Notes: generated from the sequence alone by a model not told the origin. Shown: positions 43,225-52,810, counted from the stretch's first letter. The stretch is DNA of 64,000 bases from Salinibacterium sp. PAMC 21357 (GCF_000247645.1 NZ_AHWA01000006.1:310001-374000), one strand, 5' to 3'. Numbers and translations are program-made.

Positions 43225-45711
43225 TTAACGCGCTGAGTTCTGCTTGCCCATCCACACGGCAAGGTGTTCTGCCGTTGCGCCCGGGCCAGCGGCGATGCTC
43301 TCGGGCGTGCCGACAGCGACCACTTGGCCGCCAACATCGCCTCCACCCGGCCCTAAATCAATAACCCAGTCACTCGCCGTAATGGCGGCCTGATCGTGTT
43401 CGACAACGATGACAGTGTTGCCAGCATCCACGAGACGCTGCAACTGATCGAGCAGCAAGCGAATGTCGGCCGGGTGCAGCCCCGAGGTCGGCTCATCGAG
43501 CAGGTAGAGAGCGTGACCGCGGTGGGCGCGCTGCAACTCCGTGGCGAGCTTGATTCGTTGAGCTTCGCCACCACTAAGTTCGGTGGCAGGCTGACCGAGC
43601 TTGAGATAACCCAACCCCACGTCGCGAAGTGTCTCTAGGCTGCGGGAGGCAGTCGGCACATCAGTGAAAAACTCCGCCGCGGCATCCACGGTCATCGTGA
43701 GCACATCAGCGATCGACTTGTCGTGGTAGGTCACTTCGAGAGTTTCGGCGTTGTAGCGTGCGCCATGACAGGTGTGGCACGGGGCGTATGTGCCCGGCAG
43801 AAAGAGCAGCTCCACCGAAACGAATCCTTCACCCTGACAGGTCTCGCAGCGTCCACCTGCAACGTTGAACGAGAAGCGGCTGGCGGTGAACCCCCGCGCC
43901 GTGGCTTCGTCAGTGGCGGCAAACAACTTGCGCACGACATCGAACATTCCGGTGTAAGTAGCGAGGTTGGAACGCGGAGTGCGACCAATCGGGCGCTGAT
44001 CGACAAGAACCAATCGATCGAACGATTCGACGCCCGCAACATCGTCAATCGAGATCTGAAGTTCTGTTTCATCGGGATCGTCCGGAGTCGTGCCGAGGTG
44101 CCGACGCACGACCTGCGCCAGTACCTGGGTAACGAGCGTTGACTTGCCTGACCCCGAGACGCCGGTGACTGCCGTCATCACTCCGAGAGGGAAATCGACG
44201 GAGACGTCGCGGAGGTTGTGCAGGGACGCTCCGGTGAGCCGCAGCCACGACTGAGGAGAGCGGAGCTCCCGCACGGGCGCTGCACGTTGAGGAAAGAGGT
44301 ATTCGCCTGTGATTGATTCAGGAACCGCTTTCAGACCATCAACGGGACCCGAATACACGAGTTGCCCGCCTCCTTCGCCAGCGCCGGGGCCGATATCGAT
44401 CACCCAATCTGCGCGACGGATGACATCAAGATCGTGCTCGACAACAAAAAGGGAATTGCCCGACGCTTTCAGACGGTCAAGAACATCGAGCAGGGGTTGA
44501 GCATCGGCCGGATGCAGCCCCGCGGAGGGTTCATCCAACACGTAAATAACGCCAAAGAGGCCGGAACGCAATTGGGTCGCGATACGTAAGCGTTGCGATT
44601 CGCCCGGGGAGAGCGTGGTGGAATTTCGGCCAAGACTCAGATACCCAAGCCCCAAATCGAGAAGCACATCGACGCGGGCGATCACGTCGTTTCCAATGCG
44701 ACTAGCAACCTCGTTGCTCTCCGCTGGGTCGATGCCTTCCTGAAGTTCCACACTGTCGGGAGTAGTCGGGGTATCGATTCCGCGCCGTAAGCGAGTAGCC
44801 AATTCTGCGAACGGTACCGCGTTCATTTCGGCGATAGTGAGACCGGCGAAGGTCACGGAACCGGCGCCAGGCTGGAGTCCGCTGCCGTGGCAGTCTGGGC
44901 AATCCATGCTCTGCACGAAGCGCATGGCGCGCTCGCGCATCCGTTCGCTCTGAGACTGCGAAAGCACATTCATGATGTGCTTGCGGGCGCTCCAAAACTT
45001 GCCGTAATAGCCGAAGTCAATACGATCGCGCTCCGGTTTCACCAAGACCGATGGCTGCTCCTCGGTGTACAACAACCAGTCGCGATCAGCCTGACTCAAT
45101 TGCTTCCACGGCTTCTCGATATCGATGCCGAGGCCGGTAACGATGCTGCGCAGGTTCGCGCCTTGCCACGCGCCGGGCCACGCAGCAATTGCGCCATCGC
45201 GGATACTCAAGGAGGTATCGGGGACCAAGAGAGCCTCGGTGACATCGTGCACTACGCCAAGACCGTGACACCGTGGGCAGGCGCCCGCAGCAGTGTTCGG
45301 CGAAAAAGCTTCGGCCGAGAGATGACCGACCCCCGGCGGATAAGTACCGGCACGGGAATACAACATGCGAAGCAAATTCGACAGCGTGGTAATCGTGCCC
45401 ACTGTCGAGCGGGAGCTGGGGGAACCTCGGCGCTGTTGTAATGCAACGGCGGGAGGCAATCCGCTGATTTCGCCAACGTCGGGAGCACCAACCTGATTAA
45501 GGAGCCGACGGGCATACGGCGCTACCGATTCGAAATACCGTCGTTGAGCTTCTGCATAGAGCGTGCCAAAGGCCAGCGACGACTTTCCGGAACCCGAAAC
45601 CCCGGTGAACACCACCAAGCTGTCACGGGGGATGTCCACATCGATGTTCTTGAGGTTGTGCTCGCGAGCACCCCGAACCTGTACCCAGCCTTGCGAATCG
45701 TTTAGTGTCAT
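43225..45711 (-). CDS. UvrA2-type ABC ATPase (UvrA paralog without UvrB-binding domain)
   Basis: An 828-residue UvrA relative with two ABC modules: Walker [10 protein letters not shown] (about 37-45) and GVSGSGKST in the second half, signatures LSPGESQRL and LSGGEAQRI. It passes directly from '[14 protein letters not shown]' to the zinc-type segment '[10 protein letters not shown]', so the roughly 110-residue UvrB-binding domain of true UvrA is missing. The zinc pairs CPRC/CPDC and CETC/CHTC are kept. UvrA2 proteins are linked to DNA-damage or drug tolerance. Start TAGTGT-N7-ATG suggests leaderless transcription. Confidence 0.88.
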   Translation of the reverse strand: MTLNDSQGWVQVRGAREHNLKNIDVDIPRDSLVVFTGVSGSGKSSLAFGTLYAEAQRRYFESVAPYARRLLNQVGAPDVGEISGLPPAVALQQRRGSPSSRSTVGTITTLSNLLRMLYSRAGTYPPGVGHLSAEAFSPNTAAGACPRCHGLGVVHDVTEALLVPDTSLSIRDGAIAAWPGAWQGANLRSIVTGLGIDIEKPWKQLSQADRDWLLYTEEQPSVLVKPERDRIDFGYYGKFWSARKHIMNVLSQSQSERMRERAMRFVQSMDCPDCHGSGLQPGAGSVTFAGLTIAEMNAVPFAELATRLRRGIDTPTTPDSVELQEGIDPAESNEVASRIGNDVIARVDVLLDLGLGYLSLGRNSTTLSPGESQRLRIATQLRSGLFGVIYVLDEPSAGLHPADAQPLLDVLDRLKASGNSLFVVEHDLDVIRRADWVIDIGPGAGEGGGQLVYSGPVDGLKAVPESITGEYLFPQRAAPVRELRSPQSWLRLTGASLHNLRDVSVDFPLGVMTAVTGVSGSGKSTLVTQVLAQVVRRHLGTTPDDPDETELQISIDDVAGVESFDRLVLVDQRPIGRTPRSNLATYTGMFDVVRKLFAATDEATARGFTASRFSFNVAGGRCETCQGEGFVSVELLFLPGTYAPCHTCHGARYNAETLEVTYHDKSIADVLTMTVDAAAEFFTDVPTASRSLETLRDVGLGYLKLGQPATELSGGEAQRIKLATELQRAHRGHALYLLDEPTSGLHPADIRLLLDQLQRLVDAGNTVIVVEHDQAAITASDWVIDLGPGGGDVGGQVVAVGTPESIAAGPGATAEHLAVWMGKQNSAR

Positions 45712-45745
45712 TGGTTTAACACTACGTACCGACTCTGAGAGCTAG

Positions 45746-46378
45746 CTAGTCACTGAGTTTCGTAAGTTGCAACAACCCGTCACCGACCGGGATGAGCGAA
45801 CTGATGACTGCGTCGGATTGAGAAATCTCTTTGAGCAACGAGCGAAAATTGGACACCGTGGAATCCCGCTGCGCTGGATCAGCGACCCGATCGCGCCAGA
45901 GCGCATGAGCGACAGCAACGACCCCGCCGGGGCGAACCAACCGCAGACCATGCTCGACATATTCAATTACCGAGTGCGGATCGGCATCAATGAAGACCAA
46001 GTCGTAGCTTGATTCGTTCATGCGCGGCAGAACTTCAGCAGCTTTTCCGCCGATTTGACGAACACGGTTAGCGGGAATGTTCGCGTCATTGAAAACAGCG
46101 CGGGCAACCTGCTGGTGATCGAGCTCAGAGTCAATTGTGGTGAGGAGCGCCGTTGGGCTGCCGGCGAGCATCCACAATCCACTGATGCCTACACCCGTGC
46201 CGACTTCGATGATGCTCTTGGCGCCCGTTGCTGCAGCTAGCAGAGCAAGTTGCGCACCGACAGCGGGGGAAACAGCTTCAATACCGAGTTCGTTGGAGTG
46301 CACGCGAGCGGCCGCAATCTCTGGCGGCTCGACAACGAACTCCTCGGCGTACTTCCAGCTCAGATGTTTGTCTGACAC
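45746..46378 (-). CDS. SAM-dependent O-methyltransferase (class I, catechol type)
   Basis: A 210-residue methyltransferase. GTG at 46378 is chosen because AGGAG lies four bases upstream; the longer reading runs back across the tatB promoter. SAM motif I is 'IIEVGTGVGISGLWML', 'LVFIDADPHSVIEYVEHGLR' holds the metal/SAM acidic residues, and 'PGGVVAVAHALWR' is motif III. It resembles Rv1220c of M. tuberculosis, which also lies next to tatB. Substrate unknown. Confidence 0.88.
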   Translation of the reverse strand: MSDKHLSWKYAEEFVVEPPEIAAARVHSNELGIEAVSPAVGAQLALLAAATGAKSIIEVGTGVGISGLWMLAGSPTALLTTIDSELDHQQVARAVFNDANIPANRVRQIGGKAAEVLPRMNESSYDLVFIDADPHSVIEYVEHGLRLVRPGGVVAVAHALWRDRVADPAQRDSTVSNFRSLLKEISQSDAVISSLIPVGDGLLQLTKLSD

Positions 46379-46429
46379 TTTGCTCCTATTCACTGGCTCA
46401 ACTGTAGACGCAGCAGGTGATGCCGCCGG

Positions 46430-46435
46430 TAAGCT
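46430..46435 (+). promoter_or_regulatory. Leaderless -10 box (TAAGCT) of tatB
   Basis: TAAGCT is followed by six bases and the GTG at 46442; no ribosome site is visible. TAGACG at 46405 is a possible -35 with 19-base spacing. Confidence 0.5.
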
Positions 46436-46441
46436 AGCAGG

Positions 46442-46825
46442 GTGTCCTTTGGTCTGAGTTTCGACAAGCTGCTCGTCATTGGGCTTATTGCTGTCTTTTT
46501 GCTGGGCCCAGAGCGACTGCCGTACTACGCGTCGCAGCTCGCTCGTCTTGTTCGCTCCCTGAGGGACATGGCCAACGGCGCCAAAGATCGCATGCGTGAA
46601 GAGATGGGCCCCGACTTTGACGACATCGACTGGAAGAAACTCGACCCTCGTCAATATGACCCGCGCCGCATCATCCGTGACGCTCTGCTCGACGACGACA
46701 CTCCGGCCGTAACAGTGCGCCCGCCACGGTCGACCGCCTATGCCGAGCGCCAGGCCGCTCTGGCGGAACGCCAGCGCGCGCTCACGGCCGGCGAAAAAGC
46801 TCCATTCGACAACGAAGCTACCTAG
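46442..46825 (+). CDS. tatB: Sec-independent protein translocase TatB
   Basis: A 127-residue protein: a short outside part, one helix (KLLVIGLIAVFLLGPERLP), then an amphipathic helix (YASQLARLVRSLRDMANGAK) and an acidic tail. The GPERLP hinge is the TatA/B signature, and the length and position fit TatB. It would serve Tat substrates such as EfeB encoded at 32164. tatA and tatC are not in the window. Confidence 0.9.
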   Translation: MSFGLSFDKLLVIGLIAVFLLGPERLPYYASQLARLVRSLRDMANGAKDRMREEMGPDFDDIDWKKLDPRQYDPRRIIRDALLDDDTPAVTVRPPRSTAYAERQAALAERQRALTAGEKAPFDNEAT

Positions 46826-46885
46826 CTTCTTGCGCGCTGACCGCTAGCTCCTAGCAACTCGTGGAGCGTTGTTGGCATTTGTTCT

Positions 46886-48448
46886 CTAGCGCCGCCGCAA
46901 CACCTTCAGCACGCTGAGCAGAGTAACCATGAGGCCAGCCATCACTGCGAACTCGGCACCAGTGCGCGGCAACTGCAGAATTCCATTCGACTGCGAGACG
47001 GTGCGCGACTGCACGAAACGCAAGATTCCCTCTGGCCCATTGCGGCGGCCGAGGCCCGAATGCTTCATGCCACCCATGGGGGCATCGACGCTGGAGAAGC
47101 TGCCACGGTAGCCCTCATTGATGTTGACGCTGCCCGCGTCGAGCCGATCGGCCAAGCGACGAGCGTGAGCGATCGATCCGCCGAAGATGGAGGCATTCAG
47201 CCCGAATTCGGTGTCGTTGGCGCGATCAATGGCTTCAGCATCGGTCGCCACTGTCGCAATGGCGACGACAGGGCCGAACGTTTCTTCGGCGTAACACTTC
47301 ATGGAGTTAGTGACGTTAGTGAGCACAGTCGGCGCGAAGAAGTACGGGCCGAGATCTGGCCGGGCTACTCCGCCAGCGAGCACCGTAGCGCCTTTCTCGA
47401 CGGCGTCGTCGACATGGGCCTGAACTCTCGCGAGCTGGGCTTCAGACGTCAGCGAGCCGACGTCGCCGGTGTAATCGAGCGCCGCGGTCTGGGTGAGAGC
47501 ACCGACTCGAGCGGCGAACTCCCGCGTGAACTCTTCAGCGATTGACTCATGAACGTAGATGCGTTCGATAGAGACGCACAACTGGCCCATTGAGGCGAAG
47601 CAGGCGTAGACGGCATCCACTGCGGCCTTCGCTGGGTCAGCGTCGCCCAGCACGATGAGAGGGTTCTTGCCACCGAGTTCGAGCGAGGCGCCAATGAGGC
47701 GACCGGCGGCCCGTTCACCGACGCTAGTGCCGGTAGGGGTTGAGCCCGTGAAGCAGATGTAATCGCAACTGTCGACGACGGCATTGCCGATAACGCTGCC
47801 GGGGCCAGTGACGATGGGCCAGACCTCGGCCGGAACTCCCGCATCGATGTAGGCCTCGCGGGTGGCGAGCATTGCCAACGCCCCTTGATTGTCGATCTTC
47901 TGAATCACGGCGCTTCCGGCCGCCAGCGCTGGCACGACATCCATGGTGCCCAAGGCGATCGGGTAGTTCCACGGGGTGACGACGCCAATGAGTTGTTTAG
48001 GGCTATAGCTGACGCGAGTGGTCATGAGCAGGGGGATGCCGGCCCGGCGGCGCTTGGTCGCGAGAACCCGTTGCGCCGAAAGAGCGTAGTAGCGAGTGAC
48101 CGATGCGGCCTGAAAGACTTCTTCGAAGGCTTGCCCGCGGGTTTTGCCCGATTCGGTTTGCAGCAGGTCGAGCAGCTCTTCGCGGCGCTCTAGCAGCAAG
48201 TCGTGGGCACGCAGCAGTACGCGGCGGCGATGGGCGAAACCAGCAGCTTTCCACGCGTGCTGGGCACGGCGGGCGGATGCTGCCGCATCCTGAACATCGT
48301 CAGCAGAGCTCACGGGCAACTTGTGCAGGGGGAGCCCGGTGAACGGTGCGATCACTGTGGCGGTGTCTGAGGTGCTGTTGCTCAATTGAGCGACGAGGGC
48401 ATCACGACGGCGGGTTCCGACAAGTGCAGCAATAGTGTGTGGCGACAT
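46886..48448 (-). CDS. gabD2: Succinate-semialdehyde dehydrogenase-type ALDH with C-terminal membrane helix
   Basis: A 520-residue aldehyde dehydrogenase. 'GVVTPWNYPIALGTMDVVPAL' lies at the cofactor site, 'FTGSTPTGTSVGERA' is the NAD(P) loop, 'SLELGGKNPLIVLGDAD' holds the general-base Glu and 'SMGQLCVSIERIYV' the catalytic Cys. The closest group is the actinobacterial succinic semialdehyde dehydrogenase GabD2. The last 22 residues form a hydrophobic helix ending LKVLRRR, an unusual tail anchor for this family. The promoter is TAGTGT-N6-ATG. Substrate is inferred. Confidence 0.8.
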   Translation of the reverse strand: MSPHTIAALVGTRRRDALVAQLSNSTSDTATVIAPFTGLPLHKLPVSSADDVQDAAASARRAQHAWKAAGFAHRRRVLLRAHDLLLERREELLDLLQTESGKTRGQAFEEVFQAASVTRYYALSAQRVLATKRRRAGIPLLMTTRVSYSPKQLIGVVTPWNYPIALGTMDVVPALAAGSAVIQKIDNQGALAMLATREAYIDAGVPAEVWPIVTGPGSVIGNAVVDSCDYICFTGSTPTGTSVGERAAGRLIGASLELGGKNPLIVLGDADPAKAAVDAVYACFASMGQLCVSIERIYVHESIAEEFTREFAARVGALTQTAALDYTGDVGSLTSEAQLARVQAHVDDAVEKGATVLAGGVARPDLGPYFFAPTVLTNVTNSMKCYAEETFGPVVAIATVATDAEAIDRANDTEFGLNASIFGGSIAHARRLADRLDAGSVNINEGYRGSFSSVDAPMGGMKHSGLGRRNGPEGILRFVQSRTVSQSNGILQLPRTGAEFAVMAGLMVTLLSVLKVLRRR

Positions 48449-48454
48449 GCCACA

Positions 48455-48501
48455 ACACTACGACCGGGCACCACAACTTCGGCTGTGCAAAGCGCTAGGC
48501 T
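48455..48501. promoter_or_regulatory. Divergent leaderless -10 boxes of gabD2 and the GPH transporter
   Basis: Minus strand TAGTGT (48460-48455) ends six bases before the gabD2 ATG. Plus strand TAGGCT (48496-48501) ends seven bases before the ATG at 48509. Both fit leaderless transcription in a 60-bp divergent interval. Confidence 0.5.
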
Positions 48502-48508
48502 CACGAAG

Positions 48509-49906
48509 ATGACCACCGCAGCGCCGCGAGCTCTTACCCGAGGCTCCATCGCCACCTATGCCATTGGTTCGCTTGGCACCGGCGGTTTTGGTGCCCTGCC
48601 CGGCCTTGTGTTGGTGTACTACCTGACGGATACCCTCGGAATCGCGGCGCTCGCCGCGGGAATTCTGGTGACCGCCGCCAAGGTGTGGGACGTGATCATC
48701 GACCCCGTGATCGGTGCCCGCAGCGACCGCAGCTTGGCCCATCGGGGAACGCGACGACCGGCGATGCTCGTCGGTGCAATCCTGCTGCCGATTCTGTTTG
48801 TGGTGACATTCGCCGTGCCGGCCGGAATCGGCCCGCTCGCTTCGGGCATCTGGGTGTTCATCGCTTTCGTCGCGACGGCGACGGCGTTCAGCCTGTTCCA
48901 AGTGCCGTACATCGCGTTGCCCGCTGAACTCACCAGAAGCTATGACGAACGAACTCGCCTGCTTGCCGTGCGAGTGGTTGTGCTGACGGTCGCGATTTTG
49001 CTGTTCGGCGCCGGGGCACCCGAAATTCGTGATGCTTTTGCGGATGAACGGCTCGGGTACCTCGTTATGGCGGTTTCGGCCGCTGTACTCATGGGCGTCT
49101 CGCTCGTAATCTCCTCATTCTCGGCACCGACGGGCTCGATCGCAGTGGCCAAGTCAGTCTCGATTGTCGAAACGTATCGGGTGGGCGTAGCCGCGCTCAA
49201 ACGCAGCCAGCCTTTCCGCGCCTTGCTCGTGACGTTTCTGTTGCAAGGTCTCGCCACAGGCGTCATGCTCGCCGGCGCTCAGTACGTTGCGACCTGGGTG
49301 CTCGGCACGGGCGTCGCCATCCTTTTCGTTTCTCTCATCGGGCCGGCGCTACTCTTCGCGCCAGTCTGGGCCGCGATTTCCCGTCGCATTGGCAAAGAGC
49401 GCGCTTTCGTGTGGGCCTCTGCTTGCTATGGCATCGGTGCCCTGCTGATCGTGCCGCAATTGTGGGCCCCCGGAGCCTGGATCTACGCTCCCGTGGCGCT
49501 CGCCGGAGCAGGGTACGCCGGAATGCAAGCGTTGCCGATGTCGATGCTTCCCGACGTGATCTCTCACGACTCCCGCCGCCACAAGATCGCCTCGGCCGGC
49601 ACCTTCGGTGGAGTCTGGACCGCGGGCGAAACCACCGGCATGGCACTCGGTGCCACTGTGCTGACGACAGTGCTCGCGGTATCCGGCTATCTCGAATCGG
49701 TCGCCAACCAGACAGTGACGCAGCCTGATTCGGCAATCGCCGGAATAATCATCAGCTTCAGCATTGTTCCCGCTGTGATCATCGGCCTCTCGCTGCTGAC
49801 CTTCAGGCGCTACCCGCTTCGCCGCCATGACATAGACGAAGCTGACAATGACACTCACCAGTCGAACGGCCCAACCACCGTTCAGAATGATCAGGAGACC
49901 CGATGA
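48509..49906 (+). CDS. GPH-type MFS transporter
   Basis: A 465-residue carrier with 12 helices of the glycoside-pentoside-hexuronide:cation symporter branch (MFS_2). 'VWDVIIDPVIGARSDRSLAHRGTRRPAML' (in parts: WDVIIDPVIGARSD) is the hallmark loop, and 'SLFQVPYIALPAELTRSYDERTRL' follows helix 4. I start at the ATG at 48509, as the longer reading overlaps gabD2. The stop overlaps the PLP-enzyme start (ATGA). The substrate is unknown; the coupled PLP enzyme suggests an amine-containing compound. Confidence 0.85.
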   Translation: MTTAAPRALTRGSIATYAIGSLGTGGFGALPGLVLVYYLTDTLGIAALAAGILVTAAKVWDVIIDPVIGARSDRSLAHRGTRRPAMLVGAILLPILFVVTFAVPAGIGPLASGIWVFIAFVATATAFSLFQVPYIALPAELTRSYDERTRLLAVRVVVLTVAILLFGAGAPEIRDAFADERLGYLVMAVSAAVLMGVSLVISSFSAPTGSIAVAKSVSIVETYRVGVAALKRSQPFRALLVTFLLQGLATGVMLAGAQYVATWVLGTGVAILFVSLIGPALLFAPVWAAISRRIGKERAFVWASACYGIGALLIVPQLWAPGAWIYAPVALAGAGYAGMQALPMSMLPDVISHDSRRHKIASAGTFGGVWTAGETTGMALGATVLTTVLAVSGYLESVANQTVTQPDSAIAGIIISFSIVPAVIIGLSLLTFRRYPLRRHDIDEADNDTHQSNGPTTVQNDQETR

Positions 49907-51393
49907 ATTTTGACCACGAACCCGCCGACATCCTTGAGCGGCTCCATGGACTGCGCGAAGCGGATGCTCCCACTCACGGCGGGCGTGTGCTGTCGTATGT
50001 TTACGACTCCGGGCTAGCCGAACTCGACGAACTCGCCGCGCAAGCCATCCGTGCTGTTCAGCCCGTCAATGGGCTTGACCCGACCACGTTTACGTCGGTC
50101 GCCGTCATGGAACGTGAAGTACTGAGTTTCGCCCGTGACCTGCTCGGTGGTGACGAGGATGTCGTCGGTACCGTCACAACGGGTGGCACCGAGAGCTGTC
50201 TGCTGGCCGTCAAAACGGCACGCGATGTGTGGCGTGGTGCCGGCGCTTCGGCTCGCGCGGGCACGCCGCGATTGCTGGCGCCCGTGACGGTGCACGCTGC
50301 TTTTCAGAAAGCGGCACACTACTTTGGTCTCGAACTGGATCTCGTGCCGGTCGGGCCGGGCGGCGAGGTTGCTGCTAGCGATCTCATTGCGCGCATGGGG
50401 GACGATGTTGCTCTCGTGGTGGTGTCGGCTCCGAGCTATGCGCACGCCGCGATGGATCCCGTGGTCGAGGTTGCGGCGGCGGCAGCGGAACGCGGAATCG
50501 CGTGTCACGTTGATGCCTGCATCGGTGGCTGGGTTCTTCCTTTCTGGGAAGGCGTCGAGCCCTGGAACTTCACGGTGACGGGGGTAACGAGCATCAGCGC
50601 CGACCTGCACAAGTTCGGGTACTCGCCCAAGGGGGCGTCGGTGATTCTGCAGCGCGGTCGGGACCGTCAGCGTGCGCAGTATTTCGCGACGACCCGCTGG
50701 CCGGGCTACCCGATCGTGAACCCCACGATCCTTGGTTCGAAGTCGGCCGGGCCTCTGGCTGCCGCCTGGGCGATCATTCAGGCGTTGGGCACGAGTGGGC
50801 TTGCCGAGCTCTCCGAGTCGTGTGCGCGGTCCACTCAAGCTCTGCGCGACGTGATTGGCGAGATTGAGGGCCTGCGCGTTGTCGGCAACCCGGTCGGACC
50901 GTTGTTGGCCATCGCCTCCGATGAGTCCGTTGCCGCTGATCGCCGCGTCGACCCGCACCACTGGGCCGACCAGACTTGCGAACACGGCTTCTTGCTGCAA
51001 TTGCAGCCGTCCTTGGTGCAGAGTGATGGAACGATGCTGCCTGCCACTACTCACCTCACCGTGACGCCCGTCACCGCAAACGTGCTCGAAGAGCTGAGCA
51101 TTGCGCTGAGGGCAGCGGCTGACGAGGTTCGTGGTGTTCCCCCGGTTTCTGCCGAAGCGGTGCTCGCGACGTTGCCTGCTGAGGCGATTGCTGCGCTCGG
51201 CAACCCGGATGCTGCCCCTCTCGATTCTGCGACCGCATCGGGCCTACTCGGCGCGCTGGGTATCGGTGCCGGCGATCAGGGGCTACCCGACCGGATGGCG
51301 CCGCTATTGGCACTCATCGCTGCGATGCCAGCGCCGCTTACCGAACGCTTACTCATCGAGCTGCTCGCGCGCCTTATCGAGCCGACGGATTAG
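49903..51393 (+). CDS. PLP-dependent lyase/decarboxylase, sphingosine-1-phosphate lyase-like
   Basis: A 496-residue group II-type PLP enzyme. 'VGTVTTGGTESCLLAVKTARD', 'HVDACIGGWVLPFWEGVEPW' and the PLP lysine in 'TSISADLHKFGYSPKGASVIL' follow the S1P lyase pattern rather than glutamate decarboxylase. About 100 C-terminal residues are Ala-rich and extra to the core. It is coupled to the GPH transporter. It might cleave a phosphorylated amino alcohol or decarboxylate an amino acid whose product feeds the nearby aldehyde dehydrogenase; both are guesses. Confidence 0.8.
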   Translation: MNFDHEPADILERLHGLREADAPTHGGRVLSYVYDSGLAELDELAAQAIRAVQPVNGLDPTTFTSVAVMEREVLSFARDLLGGDEDVVGTVTTGGTESCLLAVKTARDVWRGAGASARAGTPRLLAPVTVHAAFQKAAHYFGLELDLVPVGPGGEVAASDLIARMGDDVALVVVSAPSYAHAAMDPVVEVAAAAAERGIACHVDACIGGWVLPFWEGVEPWNFTVTGVTSISADLHKFGYSPKGASVILQRGRDRQRAQYFATTRWPGYPIVNPTILGSKSAGPLAAAWAIIQALGTSGLAELSESCARSTQALRDVIGEIEGLRVVGNPVGPLLAIASDESVAADRRVDPHHWADQTCEHGFLLQLQPSLVQSDGTMLPATTHLTVTPVTANVLEELSIALRAAADEVRGVPPVSAEAVLATLPAEAIAALGNPDAAPLDSATASGLLGALGIGAGDQGLPDRMAPLLALIAAMPAPLTERLLIELLARLIEPTD

Positions 51394-51397
51394 GACG

Positions 51398-51835
51398 CTA
51401 CTGGGCGGTCGCTGGCCGTGTCAGCCAGACGTCGTGGTCGTCGTGGTCATAGGGAGTGAAACCGTGGCGTTGATACAGGCGCAGCGCGGCGCTTCCCTGA
51501 AGCACCATCAGGCGAAACGGGCGTCGGTCAGGTCGCGCCAATACTTCGGCGAGCACCCGAGTGCCGATTCCCTGCCCCTGCAGAGCGGCGGGCAGGTAAA
51601 AGTGTTCGATCCAGCGGGCATCCGGTTCATGGCGAACGCTGATAGAACCGACGTCCTTGCCGGCCACCTGAATGATCTGGGTGTTTTCGGGGGCGAAAGC
51701 GTCGCTCATCCACGTGCGTACTCGAACCGGATCGAAGAGTCCGTGGCGCTCGAGGTCAGCCCGAAGTTCAACCGTGCGCAGGTCTAGCAACCAGTCGAGA
51801 TCCTGAGCTGTGCTGGCGCGTAACGAATATTCCAC
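51398..51835 (-). CDS. GNAT family N-acetyltransferase
   Basis: A 145-residue protein with the GNAT fold: 'YSLRASTAQDLDWLLDLRTVEL' at the start, 'FYLPAALQGQGIGTRVLAEVL' as the acetyl-CoA loop (Q-x-x-G-x-G/A) and 'VLQGSAALRLYQRHGFTPYD' at the end. It starts with GTG six bases after TAGAAT (minus strand, 51847-51842), so it is probably leaderless. It converges with the PLP-enzyme gene, with four bases between the stops. Substrate unknown. Confidence 0.88.
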   Translation of the reverse strand: MEYSLRASTAQDLDWLLDLRTVELRADLERHGLFDPVRVRTWMSDAFAPENTQIIQVAGKDVGSISVRHEPDARWIEHFYLPAALQGQGIGTRVLAEVLARPDRRPFRLMVLQGSAALRLYQRHGFTPYDHDDHDVWLTRPATAQ

Positions 51836-51870
51836 TTCGTGATTCTAAGGCGGGCGGATGCGCGGCGGCG

Positions 51871-52785
51871 CTAGACCGTGTGCTCGCGCTCGAAGCGGGT
51901 TGCTTCGTCGACGAGGGCTTTGACGATTGCCCGCACGGATGGCCGTTCGGCTCGGTCGGGTCGCAGCAATGCGGAAATCAATCGCGACGAAGGCACGCCC
52001 TTGAGAGGGCGGGTGATGAGACCGTTTTCGCGGTCACGGGTCGTGAAGCGCGGCAGAATCGCGATGCCATGGCCGGCCGCAACGACCGCTTCAACGATGC
52101 TGTTGTCTGTGAGGCGTTGGGCGACCTTCGCTGGGGCACCGTTAGCCGCTTCGATCCGTCGCAGGATGCGGTCAAATGGCAGACCGGATGGCACACCAAT
52201 CCACGTTTCGTCGAGAAGGTCAGCGGGGGTGAGCGCCGACTTTCGGCCGAGCGGATGATCTTCGGGGAGCGCGACATCCAGTGACTCCCGCATGAGGGGA
52301 ACAACCGCGAGCCCCCGTTCGGTCCAGGCGGGGAGAACGTGAGGGGAGTCTGAGACAACGACGTCGTAGTCTGCGGTGAGGTTGGCGACATCTTCGAGCA
52401 CAGAGTCTTGGTCATTGCAGCTGAGGGTCAGCCCTGGTTGTCGATTGACGGCGCTGAAGAGCCCGGGCAGCAGCATTTCGCCGCCGGTGGGAAAAATGGT
52501 CATCGTAACGTCACCGCGAGGGGATTCGCGAAAGTCATTCCACAGCGCTTCGGCCTTTTCGATTGCGGTAGCCACATCAGCGGCGGTGAGGGCGAGCGCG
52601 CGGCCAGCAGACGTCAACACAATGCCCCGGCCAACGCGTTCGGTGAGGGGGATTCCTGCCTCGCGTTCGAGAATTTTGAGCTGCTGAGAGACGGCGGATG
52701 GGGTGCGCATCGTTGCCTTGGCTACTGCGGTAATGCTGCCGCGGTCAGAAAGCTCACGAAGCAACTCCAAGCGCCGAATATCCAT
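51871..52785 (-). CDS. LysR family transcriptional regulator
   Basis: A 304-residue LTTR. The N-terminal helix-turn-helix is 'MDIRRLELLRELSDRGSITA' followed by 'TPSAVSQQLKILEREAGIPL'. The C-terminal effector domain covers about 95-300 ('GDVTMTIFPTGGEMLLPGLF'). Its ATG lies six bases after TAGGAT, and a 21-bp palindrome with TTATC/GATAA arms covers that box, so it probably represses itself. It is divergent from a 40-aa ORF, its likely target. Effector unknown. Confidence 0.92.
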   Translation of the reverse strand: MDIRRLELLRELSDRGSITAVAKATMRTPSAVSQQLKILEREAGIPLTERVGRGIVLTSAGRALALTAADVATAIEKAEALWNDFRESPRGDVTMTIFPTGGEMLLPGLFSAVNRQPGLTLSCNDQDSVLEDVANLTADYDVVVSDSPHVLPAWTERGLAVVPLMRESLDVALPEDHPLGRKSALTPADLLDETWIGVPSGLPFDRILRRIEAANGAPAKVAQRLTDNSIVEAVVAAGHGIAILPRFTTRDRENGLITRPLKGVPSSRLISALLRPDRAERPSVRAIVKALVDEATRFEREHTV

Positions 52786-52789
52786 GTAG

Positions 52790-52810
52790 TTATCCTACAA
52801 GGTTAGATAA
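52790..52810. promoter_or_regulatory. LysR-type operator
   Basis: TTATC-N11-GATAA is a perfect five-base palindrome in the T-N11-A format of LysR regulators. It overlaps the regulator's own -10 (TAGGAT, 52797-52792) and lies 47 bp before the divergent small ORF. Confidence 0.75.
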
